Positions 6,839-17,885 of a DNA stretch of 64,000 nt are shown piece after piece. Both the position numbers and the translations under genes were made by a program. Below the pieces are notes generated by a model. The model searched no databases. It was not told the origin of the DNA and saw only the letters and a program-made list of their open reading frames with translations. Source of the DNA: JAABQT01 sp035459025 (GTDB taxonomy: Bacteria; Pseudomonadota; Gammaproteobacteria; Burkholderiales; SG8-39). Within the stretch, counting starts at the first letter, position 1. Each line of letters starts with the position of its first letter. Where the stretch lies: assembly GCA_035459025.1 (NCBI GenBank), contig DATHYT010000074.1, positions 1-64,000 on the forward strand. Direction: 5' to 3'.

Positions 6839-7567
6839 CTACCTGGCGCGCGCGGCCTCGTCGAGCTTCGCGCGCAGGTCCGGCAGCTGCATGCCGCCGC
6901 GCGCGCGCTCGCCCGTGGCGAAAAAGAGCGTCGGCGTCGAATTCACGCCGAGCGAACGGCCGAGCTCCAGCACGCGCTCGATCGGCGTCTCGCAATCGGC
7001 TTTTCCGGTCGGCACCTGCGCCTTGGCGCGCGCGGCGAGCGCGAGCCAGGCCTTGGCGCGATCCGCCGAGCACCAGACCGCCCTGGAATGATCCGCAAGC
7101 TCCGGCCGGATCACCGGGTACATGAAGTAGTAGATGGTGATGTCGTCCACCTGCGCCAGCGTCTGCTCGAACTGGCGGCACGCGGGGCAGTAGGGATCCG
7201 AGAACATGGCGAGCACGCGCTTGCCGTTGCCGCGCTTCACCTTCACCGCCAGCTCGAGCGGCAGCGTCTCGAAGCGGATCGCCGTGAGCTTGTTCAGCCG
7301 CTCCTCGGTCACGTTCTTGCGGCTGCGCGTATCGTACAGGTTGCCTTCGATGATGTAGTTCGCCTCCGCGTCGGTGTACAGGATCTGCGGGCCGCCGCGC
7401 CCCTGGAAGCGCACCTCGTACAGGCCCGGCACGGGGGCGGGCTGCACGCCCTCGACCTGCACGCCGCCGAGCGCCGCCTCCACCACACGGCGGATCTTCG
7501 CTTCGTCGGCGAACGCGCCCGCCGCCACGAACAGCACCGCCACCACTGCAATCAGGAATTTGTTCAC
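6839..7567 (-). CDS. dsbC: Thiol:disulfide interchange protein DsbC
   Basis: A periplasmic disulfide isomerase of 242 residues. The signal peptide MNKFLIAVVAVLFVAAGAFA is followed by a DsbC-type dimerisation domain (IRRVVEAALGG...VPGLYEVRFQGRGG). A thioredoxin-like domain carries the CxxC centre in FSDPYCPACRQFEQ (about residue 125) and the cis-Pro loop GVNSTPTLFFATG. Two further Cys residues (VWCSADRA, KADCETP) match the structural disulfide of DsbC. The GTG at 7567 overlaps the stop of the upstream hydroxylase as GTGA and gives a clean signal peptide; no better start exists. It shuffles wrong disulfides in secreted proteins and normally needs DsbD, which is not in the window. Confidence 0.93.
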   Translation of the reverse strand: MNKFLIAVVAVLFVAAGAFADEAKIRRVVEAALGGVQVEGVQPAPVPGLYEVRFQGRGGPQILYTDAEANYIIEGNLYDTRSRKNVTEERLNKLTAIRFETLPLELAVKVKRGNGKRVLAMFSDPYCPACRQFEQTLAQVDDITIYYFMYPVIRPELADHSRAVWCSADRAKAWLALAARAKAQVPTGKADCETPIERVLELGRSLGVNSTPTLFFATGERARGGMQLPDLRAKLDEAARAR

Positions 7568-8712
7568 GCCATGGCCTGCCGGATGAGGAGATTCTTTATG
7601 ACCGGCACGCGGTCGGTCAGGTTCAATCCGGCGTTGCGCAGGAGTGCAAGGGAGCGCGTCTGCGCCCGGAACAGGCGATACAGGCCGTGCACCGTTGCGT
7701 CCATGGCGCCGATTTCGCCCGCGCGCGCTCTCTCGTAGCGGCGCAGGAGGCGCAGATCGCCGGGATCGCGCCGCGGCTCGCGCGCCGCGAGCACCGCGGC
7801 CAGCTCGCGCGCGTCCTGCAGGCCGAGGTTCGCGCCCTGCCCGGCGAGCGGGTGGATGACGTGCGCGGCGTCGCCCGCCAGCGCCACGCGCGGCGCCACC
7901 ATGCGGCGCGCCGCAAGGCGGCGCAGCGGGAAAGCGCGCGCCGGGGTGACCACGCGCAGTGCGCCGAGCGCGTGGCCGCTCGCCGCGGCGACGGCGTCGG
8001 CGAGCGCCTGCGGCTCGAGCTCGAGCAGCCGCGCCGCGTCTTCTTCGCCGGTGGACCAGACCATCGAGACGTGATCGCCCGGCAGCGGCAGCAGCGCCAG
8101 CACCGGGCCGCCCTGGAACCACTGGTAGGCCACATTGCGGTGCGCGCGCTCGCACGCGAAATTCGCGACCACGGCGCGCTGCGGATACGTCGCATCGGTC
8201 GCGGCAATGCCGGCGTGCTCGCGCACCATCGAGTGCGCGCCGTCCGCGCCGACGACGAGCCGCGCGTCGAGCGTGCGCCCGCCGCACATCTGAAGCTGCG
8301 CCGCCTCCGGCGTGACCTCCAGCCGCTCCAGGCGCTCGGGGGCGAGGATGCGGACCTGCTCGGCGTGCTGCAGCGAGGCGCGCAGCGCACGCTGCAGCGC
8401 GCCGTCCTCCACGATCCAGGCGAGCTCGGCGACCCCCGCCCGGTACGCATCGAACGCGAGGAGCGAGCGGCCGTCGTCTCCGAAAACGCGCATGGCATGC
8501 ACCGGCGCGCGGCGCTCGGGCCACGCGCCAAGCGCGGCGAGAAAGCGCGCGTTGCCCGGCGTGATCGCGTAGACGCGCGAGTCAAAGCCATGCGCCGGCG
8601 GCGCCGGGGCCGCGGCCTCGTCGGCCACCAGGGCGACGCTCAAATCGCGCGCGGCGCGCGCCAGCGCCGCGCCCGCGACGCCCGCACCGACGATGGCGAG
8701 GTCTGCATCCAT
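7564..8712 (-). CDS. UbiH/UbiF/VisC/COQ6-family FAD hydroxylase
   Basis: The 382-residue product is a class A flavoprotein monooxygenase: ADLAIVGAGVAGAALARAA (Rossmann dinucleotide site at residue 3), RLVVGADGAHSMVREHAGI (DG motif) and RVALAGDAAHVIHPLAGQGANLGLQDA (GD motif, FAD ribityl binding). This family hydroxylates the ring of ubiquinone precursors at C1, C5 or C6. Which position cannot be read from sequence; the second family member at 28337-29386 is closer to UbiH, so this one more likely fills a UbiF- or UbiI-like role. The ATG at 8712 lies 34 bases before the divergent tRNA-Met. It is coupled to dsbC by a GTGA overlap, a neighbourhood common in betaproteobacteria. Confidence 0.88.
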   Translation of the reverse strand: MDADLAIVGAGVAGAALARAARDLSVALVADEAAAPAPPAHGFDSRVYAITPGNARFLAALGAWPERRAPVHAMRVFGDDGRSLLAFDAYRAGVAELAWIVEDGALQRALRASLQHAEQVRILAPERLERLEVTPEAAQLQMCGGRTLDARLVVGADGAHSMVREHAGIAATDATYPQRAVVANFACERAHRNVAYQWFQGGPVLALLPLPGDHVSMVWSTGEEDAARLLELEPQALADAVAAASGHALGALRVVTPARAFPLRRLAARRMVAPRVALAGDAAHVIHPLAGQGANLGLQDARELAAVLAAREPRRDPGDLRLLRRYERARAGEIGAMDATVHGLYRLFRAQTRSLALLRNAGLNLTDRVPVIKNLLIRQAMA

Positions 8713-8728
8713 GGCGCGTATTCTGGAT

Positions 8729-8734
8729 TAAAAT
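8729..8734 (+). promoter_or_regulatory. -10 element of tRNA-Met
   Basis: TAAAAT lies 11 bases before the mature tRNA 5' end, a typical -10 position for a tRNA gene. No good -35 is visible, because the upstream bases belong to the divergent hydroxylase start. Confidence 0.4.
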
Positions 8735-8745
8735 CCGCCATGCGT

Positions 8746-8822
8746 GGCGAATTAGCTCAGCTGGTTAGAGCAGCGGAATCATAATCCGTGTGTCCGGGGT
8801 TCGAGTCCCTGATTCGCCACCA
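8746..8822 (+). tRNA. tRNA-Met (anticodon CAT)
   Basis: A full 77-base cloverleaf with encoded CCA. The acceptor arms are GGCGAAT/ATTCGCC. The D arm GCTC...GAGC is followed by anticodon stem GCGGA/TCCGT, with loop ATCATAA and anticodon CAT. The T arm CGGGG-TTCGAGT-CCCTG contains one G-T pair. The G1-C72 pair excludes initiator tRNA. Elongator Met is the likely identity. A CAT anticodon is also used by tRNA-Ile2 after lysidine modification, and that alternative cannot be fully excluded. The loop begins with A32 rather than the usual C32. Confidence 0.93.
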
Positions 8823-8835
8823 CCCGAAAATCAAG

Positions 8836-8862
8836 AGCCCGCGAGAATCGTGGGCTTTTTTT
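8836..8862 (+). terminator. Rho-independent terminator after tRNA-Met
   Basis: A nine-pair stem AGCCCGCGA / TCGTGGGCT (one G-T pair) with a GAA loop is followed by seven to eight T residues. It sits 14 bases after the CCA of tRNA-Met and ends that transcript. Confidence 0.85.
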
Positions 8863-9024
8863 CTGACCATTCCTCACGCGGCACGACGGCTCGTCAAAGT
8901 GTGAAAAGGAGCGCGCGTTCGCTGGCTTGCCCGAGGCGACGAGGCGCAACATGGAGGCATGCAACAGGCAGGACAACGCCGTGATTTGCACCGCCCCGCA
9001 ACCGCGGCGCGCGGCTGGAGCGTG

Positions 9025-9519
9025 ATGTGCTCGGGGCTCGTGCTCGCGCTGCTCCTCACCGCGCTTCCGGCAAGCGCAGCCGAAAGCTATCCCGACGTTC
9101 CCGCAGTCCCTGCGGACGCCGACTGGTCCTTCGCCCACGAAACCGCGTCCGGCCTCGAAACCTACATCGCGAAGCCGTCGCTCAGGGTGCTGCGGGACCG
9201 TTCCGGATTCGCGGTGTGGCTGAAGCTCGCGCGCTCCGATCCGTCGGCCATGTCCCCGATGGCCGCGTACGTGCTACATGACTGCGACAACCCGCGCCGC
9301 ATGCGGCTCGGCCAGGCGGTGAATCTGCGCAGCCAGGCCCGCTCCGGCGACGGCAGATCCGCGTGGCTGCCAGATGTGCCTATTTCGAGCACGCTCAAGG
9401 CGACCTTCTGCCCGAAGATCGCGCGGCTGAAGGCGCAGGAAGAGCGCGACCGGATGGCGGACGCCCGCGGCGGGCAGCGCATCCTCCAGGCCACGGCGGG
9501 AGAGCGCGTGGGGCGGTAA
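9025..9519 (+). CDS. Hypothetical exported protein
   Basis: No confident family. From the ATG at 9025 the product is 164 residues and starts MCSGLVLALLLTALPASAAE, a good Sec signal peptide. An upstream ATG at 8959 would add a polar 22-residue extension that is less likely. The mature part contains two Cys residues (HDCDNPRRMRL and KATFCPKIARL), which may pair in the periplasm, and a pattern (W-FAHETASGLETYI...GFAVWLKL) faintly like surface-adhesin-E-type proteins. That resemblance is weak. The end is polar and charged. It is a single gene after the tRNA-Met terminator, with no clear operon partner. Confidence 0.65.
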   Translation: MCSGLVLALLLTALPASAAESYPDVPAVPADADWSFAHETASGLETYIAKPSLRVLRDRSGFAVWLKLARSDPSAMSPMAAYVLHDCDNPRRMRLGQAVNLRSQARSGDGRSAWLPDVPISSTLKATFCPKIARLKAQEERDRMADARGGQRILQATAGERVGR

Positions 9520-9638
9520 CTCGGCGAGCGCCCGAGCGTGCCTGGCGCTGGCGGCGATGCTCGGTCCAAGGGTCCGCGACACGCCCGGCCCCTTGATACA
9601 ATGGCCGCCTGTCATCACTGTCCTCCCGCCGCGCTCCG

Positions 9639-9938
9639 ATGACGCGTTCGCTGGTCGTCGCCGCCCTCATTGTCTGCCTTGCCGCACCGGCGCACGCGCA
9701 GCTGCGCACGCTGCCCGCGCACACCAAGCCCGGCAAGATCCGCCACGTGCAGGAGATGGTGGTGCAGATCGACGGCAAGCCGGCAGTGCTCGCGCGCGGC
9801 GCGCAGGTGCGCGACGCCCACAACCGCATTGTGCTGCCCGCCGCGATTCCCGCGGGCAGCCTGGTCAGGTACACGCTGAACGCGCAGGGTGAAGTGGCCG
9901 CGGTGTGGATCCTCAGCGCGCAGGAGGCGCTCAAGTGA
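9639..9938 (+). CDS. Small periplasmic protein upstream of miaB
   Basis: A 99-residue product. MTRSLVVAALIVCLAAPAHA is a Sec signal peptide cut after AHA. The mature 79 residues (QIDGKPAVLARGAQVRDAHN, IVLPAAIPAGSLVRYTLNAQG) look like a small beta-rich domain without Cys. No function recognised. An extended -10 (TGATACAAT, 9594-9602) lies 36 bases upstream of the ATG and may serve the whole miaB run. Its stop overlaps the miaB GTG by three bases, so it is probably cotranscribed and coupled with miaB. Confidence 0.7.
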   Translation: MTRSLVVAALIVCLAAPAHAQLRTLPAHTKPGKIRHVQEMVVQIDGKPAVLARGAQVRDAHNRIVLPAAIPAGSLVRYTLNAQGEVAAVWILSAQEALK

Positions 9939-11260
9939 GCGGCAAGCTGTTCCTTCGCACCTACGGCTGCCAGATGAACGAGGTCGACTCGGCGATGATC
10001 GCCGGGGTGCTGGCCGAGGCCGAAGGGCTCGCGCCCGCGGCGCAGCCCGACGAGGCCGACGTCATCGTGTTCAACACCTGCTCGGTGCGCGAGAAGGCGC
10101 AGGAGAAGGTGTTCGCCGACCTCGGGCGCGTGAAGCACCTCAAGCGCGACAACCCGCGCCTGATGATCGCCGTGGGCGGCTGCGTCGCGAGCCAGGAGGG
10201 CGCGGGCATCGTCGCGCGTGCGCCGTTCGTGGACGTGGTGTTCGGCCCGCAGACGCTGCACCGCCTGCCCGAGCTCCTCGCGCGCCGGCGCGCGAGCGGC
10301 GCGGCGCAGGTGGACGTCAGCTTCCCCGAGATCGAGAAGTTCGACCGCCTGCCCGAGCCGCCGGCCGCCGCGGCGAGCGCCTTCGTCTCCATCATGGAGG
10401 GCTGCAGCAAGTATTGCAGCTTCTGCGTGGTGCCCTATACGCGCGGCGAGGAAATCTCGCGGCCGTTCGAGGACCTGATGGGCGAGATTGCCGCGCTCGC
10501 CGGACGCGGCGTGCGCGAGGTGACGCTCCTCGGCCAGAACGTGAACGCCTGGCGCGGCGAGATCGGCGGTGCGCCGGCCGACTTCGCGGAGCTCCTGCGC
10601 TACGTGGCCGAGATCGACGGCATCGGCCGCATTCGCTACACCACGTCGCACCCGCGCGAGTTCACGCAGCGCCTGATCGACGTGCATGCGGAGCTGCCGC
10701 AGCTCGCACCGCACGTGCACCTGCCGGTGCAATCGGGCGCCGACCGCGTGCTCGCCGCCATGAAGCGCGGCTATACCGCGCTCGAGTACCGCTCGATCGT
10801 GCGCCGGCTGAAGAAGGCGCGGCCGGAGGTGAGCCTCACCTCGGACTTCATCGTCGGCTTCCCCGGCGAGACCGAGGCCGATTTCGCCGCCACGCTCGCG
10901 CTCGCACGCGAGCTCGGCTTCGACGGCTCGTTCTCTTTCCTCTACAGCCCGCGTCCCGGCACGCCCGCGGCCGAGCTCGACGATGCGACGCCGCGGGAAC
11001 ACAAGCTCGAGCGCTTGCAGCGGCTGCAGGCGCTGCTCGACGCGCAGGCGCGCGCGGTGAGCGAAGCCATGGTGGGCGGCCTCGAGCGCGTGCTCGTCGA
11101 GGGCCCGTCGAGGAAGGACGCGGGCGAGCTCGCCGGGCGCACCGGCAACAACCGCGTGGTCAATTTTCCCGGCGACGCCGCGCTCGCCGGGCGCTTCGCC
11201 GACGTGCGCATCACGGCCGCGCGCGCGCATTCGCTGCGCGGCGAGCGCCTGGATGCCTAG
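9935..11260 (+). CDS. miaB: tRNA-2-methylthio-N6-dimethylallyladenosine synthase
   Basis: MiaB is a radical-SAM methylthiotransferase that converts i6A37 to ms2i6A37 in tRNAs reading UNN codons. The 441-residue product has the N-terminal MTTase domain (FLRTYGCQMNEVDSAMI, NTCSVREKAQEK and VGGCVA, three Cys for the auxiliary cluster). The radical-SAM motif is MEGCSKYCSFCVVPYTRG (about residue 155), and a C-terminal TRAM domain ends the protein. I chose the GTG at 9935, which follows an AGGAGG-like site and yields MSGKLFLRTYGC as in homologues. It runs directly into phoH with an eight-base overlap. Confidence 0.97.
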   Translation: MSGKLFLRTYGCQMNEVDSAMIAGVLAEAEGLAPAAQPDEADVIVFNTCSVREKAQEKVFADLGRVKHLKRDNPRLMIAVGGCVASQEGAGIVARAPFVDVVFGPQTLHRLPELLARRRASGAAQVDVSFPEIEKFDRLPEPPAAAASAFVSIMEGCSKYCSFCVVPYTRGEEISRPFEDLMGEIAALAGRGVREVTLLGQNVNAWRGEIGGAPADFAELLRYVAEIDGIGRIRYTTSHPREFTQRLIDVHAELPQLAPHVHLPVQSGADRVLAAMKRGYTALEYRSIVRRLKKARPEVSLTSDFIVGFPGETEADFAATLALARELGFDGSFSFLYSPRPGTPAAELDDATPREHKLERLQRLQALLDAQARAVSEAMVGGLERVLVEGPSRKDAGELAGRTGNNRVVNFPGDAALAGRFADVRITAARAHSLRGERLDA

Positions 11261-12215
11261 CAAGCCGGTCGAAGTCCGTCTCGATCCGGTGGACAACCTG
11301 CGTCTGGCGCGCCTGTGCGGCGCGCTGGATGCCAACCTGCGCCAGATCGAGTCGGCGCTCGACGTGTCGATCGCGCGGCGCGGCGCGCGCTTCACGGTGC
11401 GCGGCGAGCCGCGGCAGGCCGAGCGCGCGGCGCGCGCGCTGGAGCACTTCTACGACAAGGCTGCGGCCGAGCTGAGCCTGGACGACGTGCAGCTCGGGCT
11501 CACGGAGCTCGCGCAGGGCAAGCCGCCCGAGCCGCCCGAGCCCGGGCCGGCGCTGCTCACGCGGCGCGCCGACCTGCACGGGCGCACGCCGCGCCAGGTG
11601 CAGTACATCGAGCACATCCTCGCGCACGACATCACCTTCGGCATCGGCCCGGCGGGCACCGGCAAGACCTACCTGGCGGTGGCCTGCGCGGTGGACGCGC
11701 TCGAGCGCGACAAGGTGAAGCGCATCGTCCTGGTGCGGCCCGCGGTCGAAGCCGGCGAGCGCCTCGGCTTCCTGCCGGGGGACCTGGCGCAGAAGGTCGA
11801 CCCGTACCTGCGGCCGCTGTACGACGCGCTCTACGACCTGATGGGCTTCGAGAAGGTGGCCAAGCTGCTCGAGCGCGGCACCATCGAGCTGGCGCCCCTC
11901 GCCTACATGCGCGGGCGCACGCTGAACCACGCCTTCGTCATCCTCGACGAGGCGCAGAACACGACGCCCGAGCAGATGAAGATGTTCCTCACGCGCATCG
12001 GCTTCGGCGCCAAGGCGGTGGTGAACGGCGACGTGACGCAGATCGACCTGGCGCGCGGGCAAAAGAGCGGCCTCATCGAATCGCGCCGCATCCTCGCCGA
12101 GGTGCGCGGCATCGCCTTCACCGACTTCACCGCGGCGGACGTCGTGCGCCACCCGCTCGTCGCGCGCATCATCGATGCGTACGAAAAGTACTCCGAAGCG
12201 CCGCCCACGAAGTAG
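11253..12215 (+). CDS. PhoH-like ATPase (YbeZ type)
   Basis: A 320-residue P-loop ATPase of the PhoH/YbeZ group. Walker A is GIGPAGTGKTYLAVACAV (about residue 132) and Walker B is HAFVILDEAQNTTPEQMK. The N-terminal 100 residues form a KH-like or YbeZ-type RNA-binding region. YbeZ partners the endoribonuclease YbeY, encoded directly downstream, in 16S rRNA maturation and ribosome quality control. The start overlaps the miaB stop by eight bases; the miaB-ybeZ-ybeY-corC-lnt order is conserved widely in proteobacteria, which supports the assignment. Confidence 0.93.
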   Translation: MPSKPVEVRLDPVDNLRLARLCGALDANLRQIESALDVSIARRGARFTVRGEPRQAERAARALEHFYDKAAAELSLDDVQLGLTELAQGKPPEPPEPGPALLTRRADLHGRTPRQVQYIEHILAHDITFGIGPAGTGKTYLAVACAVDALERDKVKRIVLVRPAVEAGERLGFLPGDLAQKVDPYLRPLYDALYDLMGFEKVAKLLERGTIELAPLAYMRGRTLNHAFVILDEAQNTTPEQMKMFLTRIGFGAKAVVNGDVTQIDLARGQKSGLIESRRILAEVRGIAFTDFTAADVVRHPLVARIIDAYEKYSEAPPTK

Positions 12216-12624
12216 CATCGCCGTGCAGCGCGCGGCGCGCGGTGCGCCGTCCGCGGCGCGACTGCGCGCCTGGGCGCGTGCCGCCGCCGCCCCCGGCACC
12301 GAAGTGACGCTGCGCGTCGTCGGCGCCGCCGAGGCGCGGCTTCTCAACCGCGCGTTCCGCAAGCGCGACACCGCCACCAACGTGCTGTCGTTCGCGTACT
12401 CGAAGCGCCACGGCGACGTGGTCCTGTGCCACCCGGTGATCGCGCGCGAAGCGCGCGCGCAGGGCAAGACGCTTGCCGCGCACTACGCGCACCTCGTGGT
12501 GCACGGCATGCTGCACCTGCGCGGGCTCGACCACGCCCGCGCCGCGGACGCGCGGCGCATGGAGCGCCGCGAGACGATGCTCCTCGCGCGCCTCGGGTTC
12601 GGCGACCCCTACACGGTAGAATGA
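12175..12624 (+). CDS. ybeY: Endoribonuclease YbeY
   Basis: YbeY is a single-strand endoribonuclease that matures the 16S rRNA 3' end and acts in rRNA quality control. The zinc motif is HGMLHLRGLDH (about residue 112), the family H-x3-H-x5-H signature. FRKRDTATNVLSFAY is the conserved segment before it. The only ATG that keeps the family N-terminal strand (IAVQRA) is at 12175, overlapping phoH by 41 bases. A GTG at 12221 is possible but trims that strand. Length with the ATG is 149 residues, normal for the family. Confidence 0.92.
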   Translation: MRTKSTPKRRPRSSIAVQRAARGAPSAARLRAWARAAAAPGTEVTLRVVGAAEARLLNRAFRKRDTATNVLSFAYSKRHGDVVLCHPVIAREARAQGKTLAAHYAHLVVHGMLHLRGLDHARAADARRMERRETMLLARLGFGDPYTVE

Positions 12625-12634
12625 CCCGCGCGGC

Positions 12635-13452
<818 letters not shown>

Positions 13453-13456
<4 letters not shown>

Positions 13457-14916
13457 AGCGCCGCCGCCCCCTCGTCGCGTTCCTCGCCGGCGCGGCGATG
13501 GTGCTGGCCTTTTCCCCGTTCGACCTGCTGCCGGTCGCGCTGATCGCGCTTGCGGTGCTCACCCACCTCTGGGTCACGGCGCGCAGCGCGCGCGCCGCCG
13601 CCGGCATCGGCTTCGTGTTCGGCCTGGGCATGTTTCTCGCGGGCGTATCGTGGGTCTACGTGAGCCTGCACCGCTTCGGCGCCATGCCGGCGCCGCTCGC
13701 CGCGTTCGCCACGCTCGGCTTTTGCGCCATCCTCGCCCTGTATCCGGCGCTCGCCGGCTGGGCGCAGGCGAAGCTGCGCGCAACGCCGGCGCTGCGCGCC
13801 GCGCTCCTGATCCCGGCGGCCTGGACGCTCGCCGAAGCCTTGCGCGCGACGCTGTTCACGGGGTTTCCCTGGCTCACGCTCGGCAGCGCCGCCGTCGGCA
13901 CGCCGCTTGCGGGCTTCTCGCCCCTCGGCGGCGCCTACGGCGCGTCGTTCGCGACGGCGGTAGGGGCGGGCCTGCTGTGGTGCGTGGCGCTCGGCCAGGC
14001 GCGCTGGCGCGCCGCCGTGGCCTTCGCCGTCATCGGCGTCGCCGGCGCCGTGCTGCGCGACGTGCCCTGGACGGCGCCCACCGGCGCGCCGTTCGCCGCC
14101 AGCGTGCTGCAGGGCAACGTGCCGCAAAACCTGAAGTTCGATCCGCTACAGTACGCGCGCACGCTGGACACCTACGCCCGCCTCGCGGAAGGCAGCCGCG
14201 CACGGCTCATCGTCCTGCCCGAGACCGCGGTGCCGCGCATGCTCGACAGCGTCGATCCCGCCTATCTCGCGCGGCTCGAGGCGGCGGCAAAGAACAACGA
14301 CGGCGACCTGCTGCTCGGCGTGCCGGTGCGCGTCGCGCCGGGCGAGTACTACAACGCCGTGCTCTCGCTCGGCGTGTCGCCGCGCCAGCTCTACTACAAG
14401 TCGCACCTCGTGCCCTTCGGCGAGTTCGTGCCGCCGGGCTTCGGCTGGGTGGTGCGCGTGCTGTCGATCCCGCTCGCCGACTTCTCGCGCGGCCCGGCGC
14501 GCCCGCGCCCGCTGGAAGTCGCCGGCCAGCGCGTCGGCGTCAACATCTGCTACGAGGACGCCTATGGCGCCGAGCTCATCCGCCAGCTGCCCGCGGCGAC
14601 GCTGCTCGTCAACGTCTCCAACGTGGCCTGGTTCGGCGACTCGCTCGCCCCGGCGCAGCACTTGCAGATTGCGCGCGCGCGCGCCCTCGAGACCGGGCGC
14701 ATGCACCTCGCCGCGACCAACACTGGCCTCACCGCGGCGATCGACCGCGACGGCCGCGTGCTGGCGCGCCTCGCCCCGTTCGCCGAAGGCCGCCTCGACG
14801 TCGAGGTGCAGGGCTACGCCGGCGCCACGCCTTACGTGCGCTTCGGCGACTGGCCGGCGCTCGCCCTGTGTGCGCTCGTGCTTGGCCTCGTCGCGCTGCG
14901 CATGCGCAGCCGGTAA
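13453..14916 (+). CDS. lnt: Apolipoprotein N-acyltransferase
   Basis: Lnt transfers an acyl chain from phospholipid to the N-terminal Cys of lipoproteins, the last maturation step, in the inner membrane. The 487-residue product has about six N-terminal membrane helices, a periplasmic nitrilase domain and a final C-terminal helix. The catalytic triad is visible as Glu in VLPETAVPR, Lys in YYKSHLVPFGEF and Cys in GVNICYEDAYG. The GTG at 13453 overlaps the corC stop (GTGA) and gives KRRRPLVAFLAG, a positive-inside N-terminus. Substrates in this window include the lipoproteins MltA and SodC. Confidence 0.96.
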
Positions 14917-14917
14917 G

Positions 14918-15808
<891 letters not shown>

Positions 15809-15812
15809 CACC

Positions 15813-17885
15813 ATGGCACGCAAACCCGCCGTTGCGCCGCGGTCGGAAACGCTGCTCGTCGAGCTGCTGACCGAGGAGCTGCCGCCGAAGTCGCTGGAGG
15901 CGCTGGCGCGCGGCTTCCGCGACAATCTCACCAACGATCTGGAGAGCGCCGGCCTGCGCGGCACGGGAAGCAGCGCGCGCTACTTCGCCACGCCACGGCG
16001 GCTCGCCGTATCCATCTCGCGCGTGCTGGCGGTGGCGCCCGAGGTGCGCGAGCGCGTGCAGGGACCCTCGCTCAAGGCCGCGCCGGAGGCGGTCGCCGGG
16101 TTCGCGCGCAAGCATGGCGTCGCGCCCGACGATCTCACGCGCTTCGAGTCCACCAGGGGCTTCATCTACATGGTCGAGCGCACCGTGCCCGGCGCGAAGC
16201 TTGCCGAGGTCCTGGCGCACAAGGTCGCTGCCGCGCTCGCGGCGCTGCCGATCCCGAAGACGATGCGCTGGGGCGAGGGCGAGGCGCAGTTCGTGCGCCC
16301 GGTGCACGCGCTGGTCATGCTGCACGGGGCCAAGGTCATGCCGGGGGCCGTGTTCGGCCTGGAGGCGGGCCGGCGCACGCGCGGCCACCGCTTCATGTCC
16401 AAGGGCTGGATCACGCTGCGCGACGCCGACGCCTACGAGGCGCAACTGCGCGACGACGGCACGGTGCTGGCCGACTTCGAGGTGCGCCGCGCGGAGATCG
16501 AGCGGCTGCTCCTTGCCGAGGCCGCCGTCCAGCGCGCCACGCTCGGCGAGTACCGCGACCTGCTCGACGAGGTCACCGCCCTGGTCGAGCACCCGAGCGT
16601 CTACGCCGGCGCCTTCGACCGGGCGTTCCTGGCGATCCCGCAGGAGTGCCTCGCGCTCACGCTGCGCCAGAACCAGAAGTACTTCCCCCTGTTCGATGGG
16701 CGCGGCGCGCTGCTGCCGAAATTCCTCATCGTCTCCAACATGCGCGTCGCGGATCCCCGCCACATCGTTGGCGGCAACGAGCGCGTGGTGCGCCCGCGCC
16801 TCGAGGACGCGCGCTTCTTCCTCGAGCAGGACCGCAAGCACCGGCTCGAGGAGCGGGTGCCGCAGCTCGCCCGGGTGGTGTTCCACCACAAGCTCGGCAC
16901 CCAGCTCGATCGCGTGCAGCGCATGAAGATCCTCGCCGGCATGATCGCGCGCCGGCTCGGCGCGGACGACGCCCTGGCCGAGCGCGCCGCCGAGCTCTCC
17001 AAGGCGGACCTGCTGACCGGCATGGTGGGCGAGTTTCCCGAGCTGCAGGGCGTCATGGGACGCCACTACGCGCTGCAGGACGGCGAGGCGCCCGAGGTGG
17101 CCGAGGCGATCGGCGCGCACTACCGCCCGCGCTTCGCCGGCGACGAGCTGCCGCGCAGCCCGGTGGGCTGCGCAGTGGCGCTCGCCGACAAGCTCTACCA
17201 GCTGGCGGGATTCTTCGGCATCGGCCAGCAGCCCACCGGCGAGAAGGATCCCTACGGCCTGCGCCGCGCGGCGCTCGGCGTGATCCGCATCCTGGTCGAG
17301 CGCGCGCTGCCGGCGTCGCTGCACGACCTGGTGCACGACGCCTACCAGGTGCTGCCCAAGGACATCGGCCAGTCGCACGTGGCGGTGCAGCAGTTCATGC
17401 GCGAGCGCATGCGCAGCTATCTCGCCGAGCGCGGTTACGGCGCGAACGAGATCGAGTCGGTGCTGGGTCACATGTTCGTGCGCCTCGACCAGATTCCGAA
17501 GCAGCTCGACGCCGTGCGCGCGTTCGCCAGGCTGCCCGAGGCCCCCAGCCTCGCGGCGGCCAACAAGCGCATCGCCAACATACTCAAGCAGGCCGACGGC
17601 GTGCCGGCGGAGTTCGACGCGTCGCTGTTCAGCCTGCCCGAGGAAAGCGCCCTCGCCGACGCCTTCGCCGCCCTGCTGCCGCAGTACGAGAGCGCCTTCA
17701 AGGCGGGCGACTACACCGGCGCGCTGAAATCGCTCGCCGCGCTCAAGTCCCCCGTCGACGCGTTCTTCGACAAGGTGCTGGTGATGGACAAGGACGAGCG
17801 CGTGAAGCGCAACCGCATCGGCTTTCTCAGCCGGCTGCACGCCACCATGAACCGCATCGCCGACCTGTCGAAGCTCGCCGCATGA
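15813..17885 (+). CDS. glyS: Glycyl-tRNA synthetase, beta subunit
   Basis: The 690-residue beta subunit binds tRNA-Gly and completes the enzyme made with GlyQ. Family segments are LLVELLTEELPPKSLEALA at the N-terminus, FIYMVERTVPGAKLAEVL, RWGEGEAQFVRPVHALVMLHG, QNQKYFPLFD, GEFPELQGVMGRHYA and PTGEKDPYGLRRAALGVIRI. The HD-like core and the C-terminal anticodon-binding (DALR) region ending MVMDKDERVKRNRIGFL-type sequence are intact. The stop overlaps gmhB as ATGA. Nothing unusual. Confidence 0.97.
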   Translation: MARKPAVAPRSETLLVELLTEELPPKSLEALARGFRDNLTNDLESAGLRGTGSSARYFATPRRLAVSISRVLAVAPEVRERVQGPSLKAAPEAVAGFARKHGVAPDDLTRFESTRGFIYMVERTVPGAKLAEVLAHKVAAALAALPIPKTMRWGEGEAQFVRPVHALVMLHGAKVMPGAVFGLEAGRRTRGHRFMSKGWITLRDADAYEAQLRDDGTVLADFEVRRAEIERLLLAEAAVQRATLGEYRDLLDEVTALVEHPSVYAGAFDRAFLAIPQECLALTLRQNQKYFPLFDGRGALLPKFLIVSNMRVADPRHIVGGNERVVRPRLEDARFFLEQDRKHRLEERVPQLARVVFHHKLGTQLDRVQRMKILAGMIARRLGADDALAERAAELSKADLLTGMVGEFPELQGVMGRHYALQDGEAPEVAEAIGAHYRPRFAGDELPRSPVGCAVALADKLYQLAGFFGIGQQPTGEKDPYGLRRAALGVIRILVERALPASLHDLVHDAYQVLPKDIGQSHVAVQQFMRERMRSYLAERGYGANEIESVLGHMFVRLDQIPKQLDAVRAFARLPEAPSLAAANKRIANILKQADGVPAEFDASLFSLPEESALADAFAALLPQYESAFKAGDYTGALKSLAALKSPVDAFFDKVLVMDKDERVKRNRIGFLSRLHATMNRIADLSKLAA

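Noticed and set aside
8746..8822. Initiator tRNA-fMet
   Set aside because: The first pair G-C in the acceptor stem is intact, whereas initiator tRNAs have a C1-A72 mismatch.
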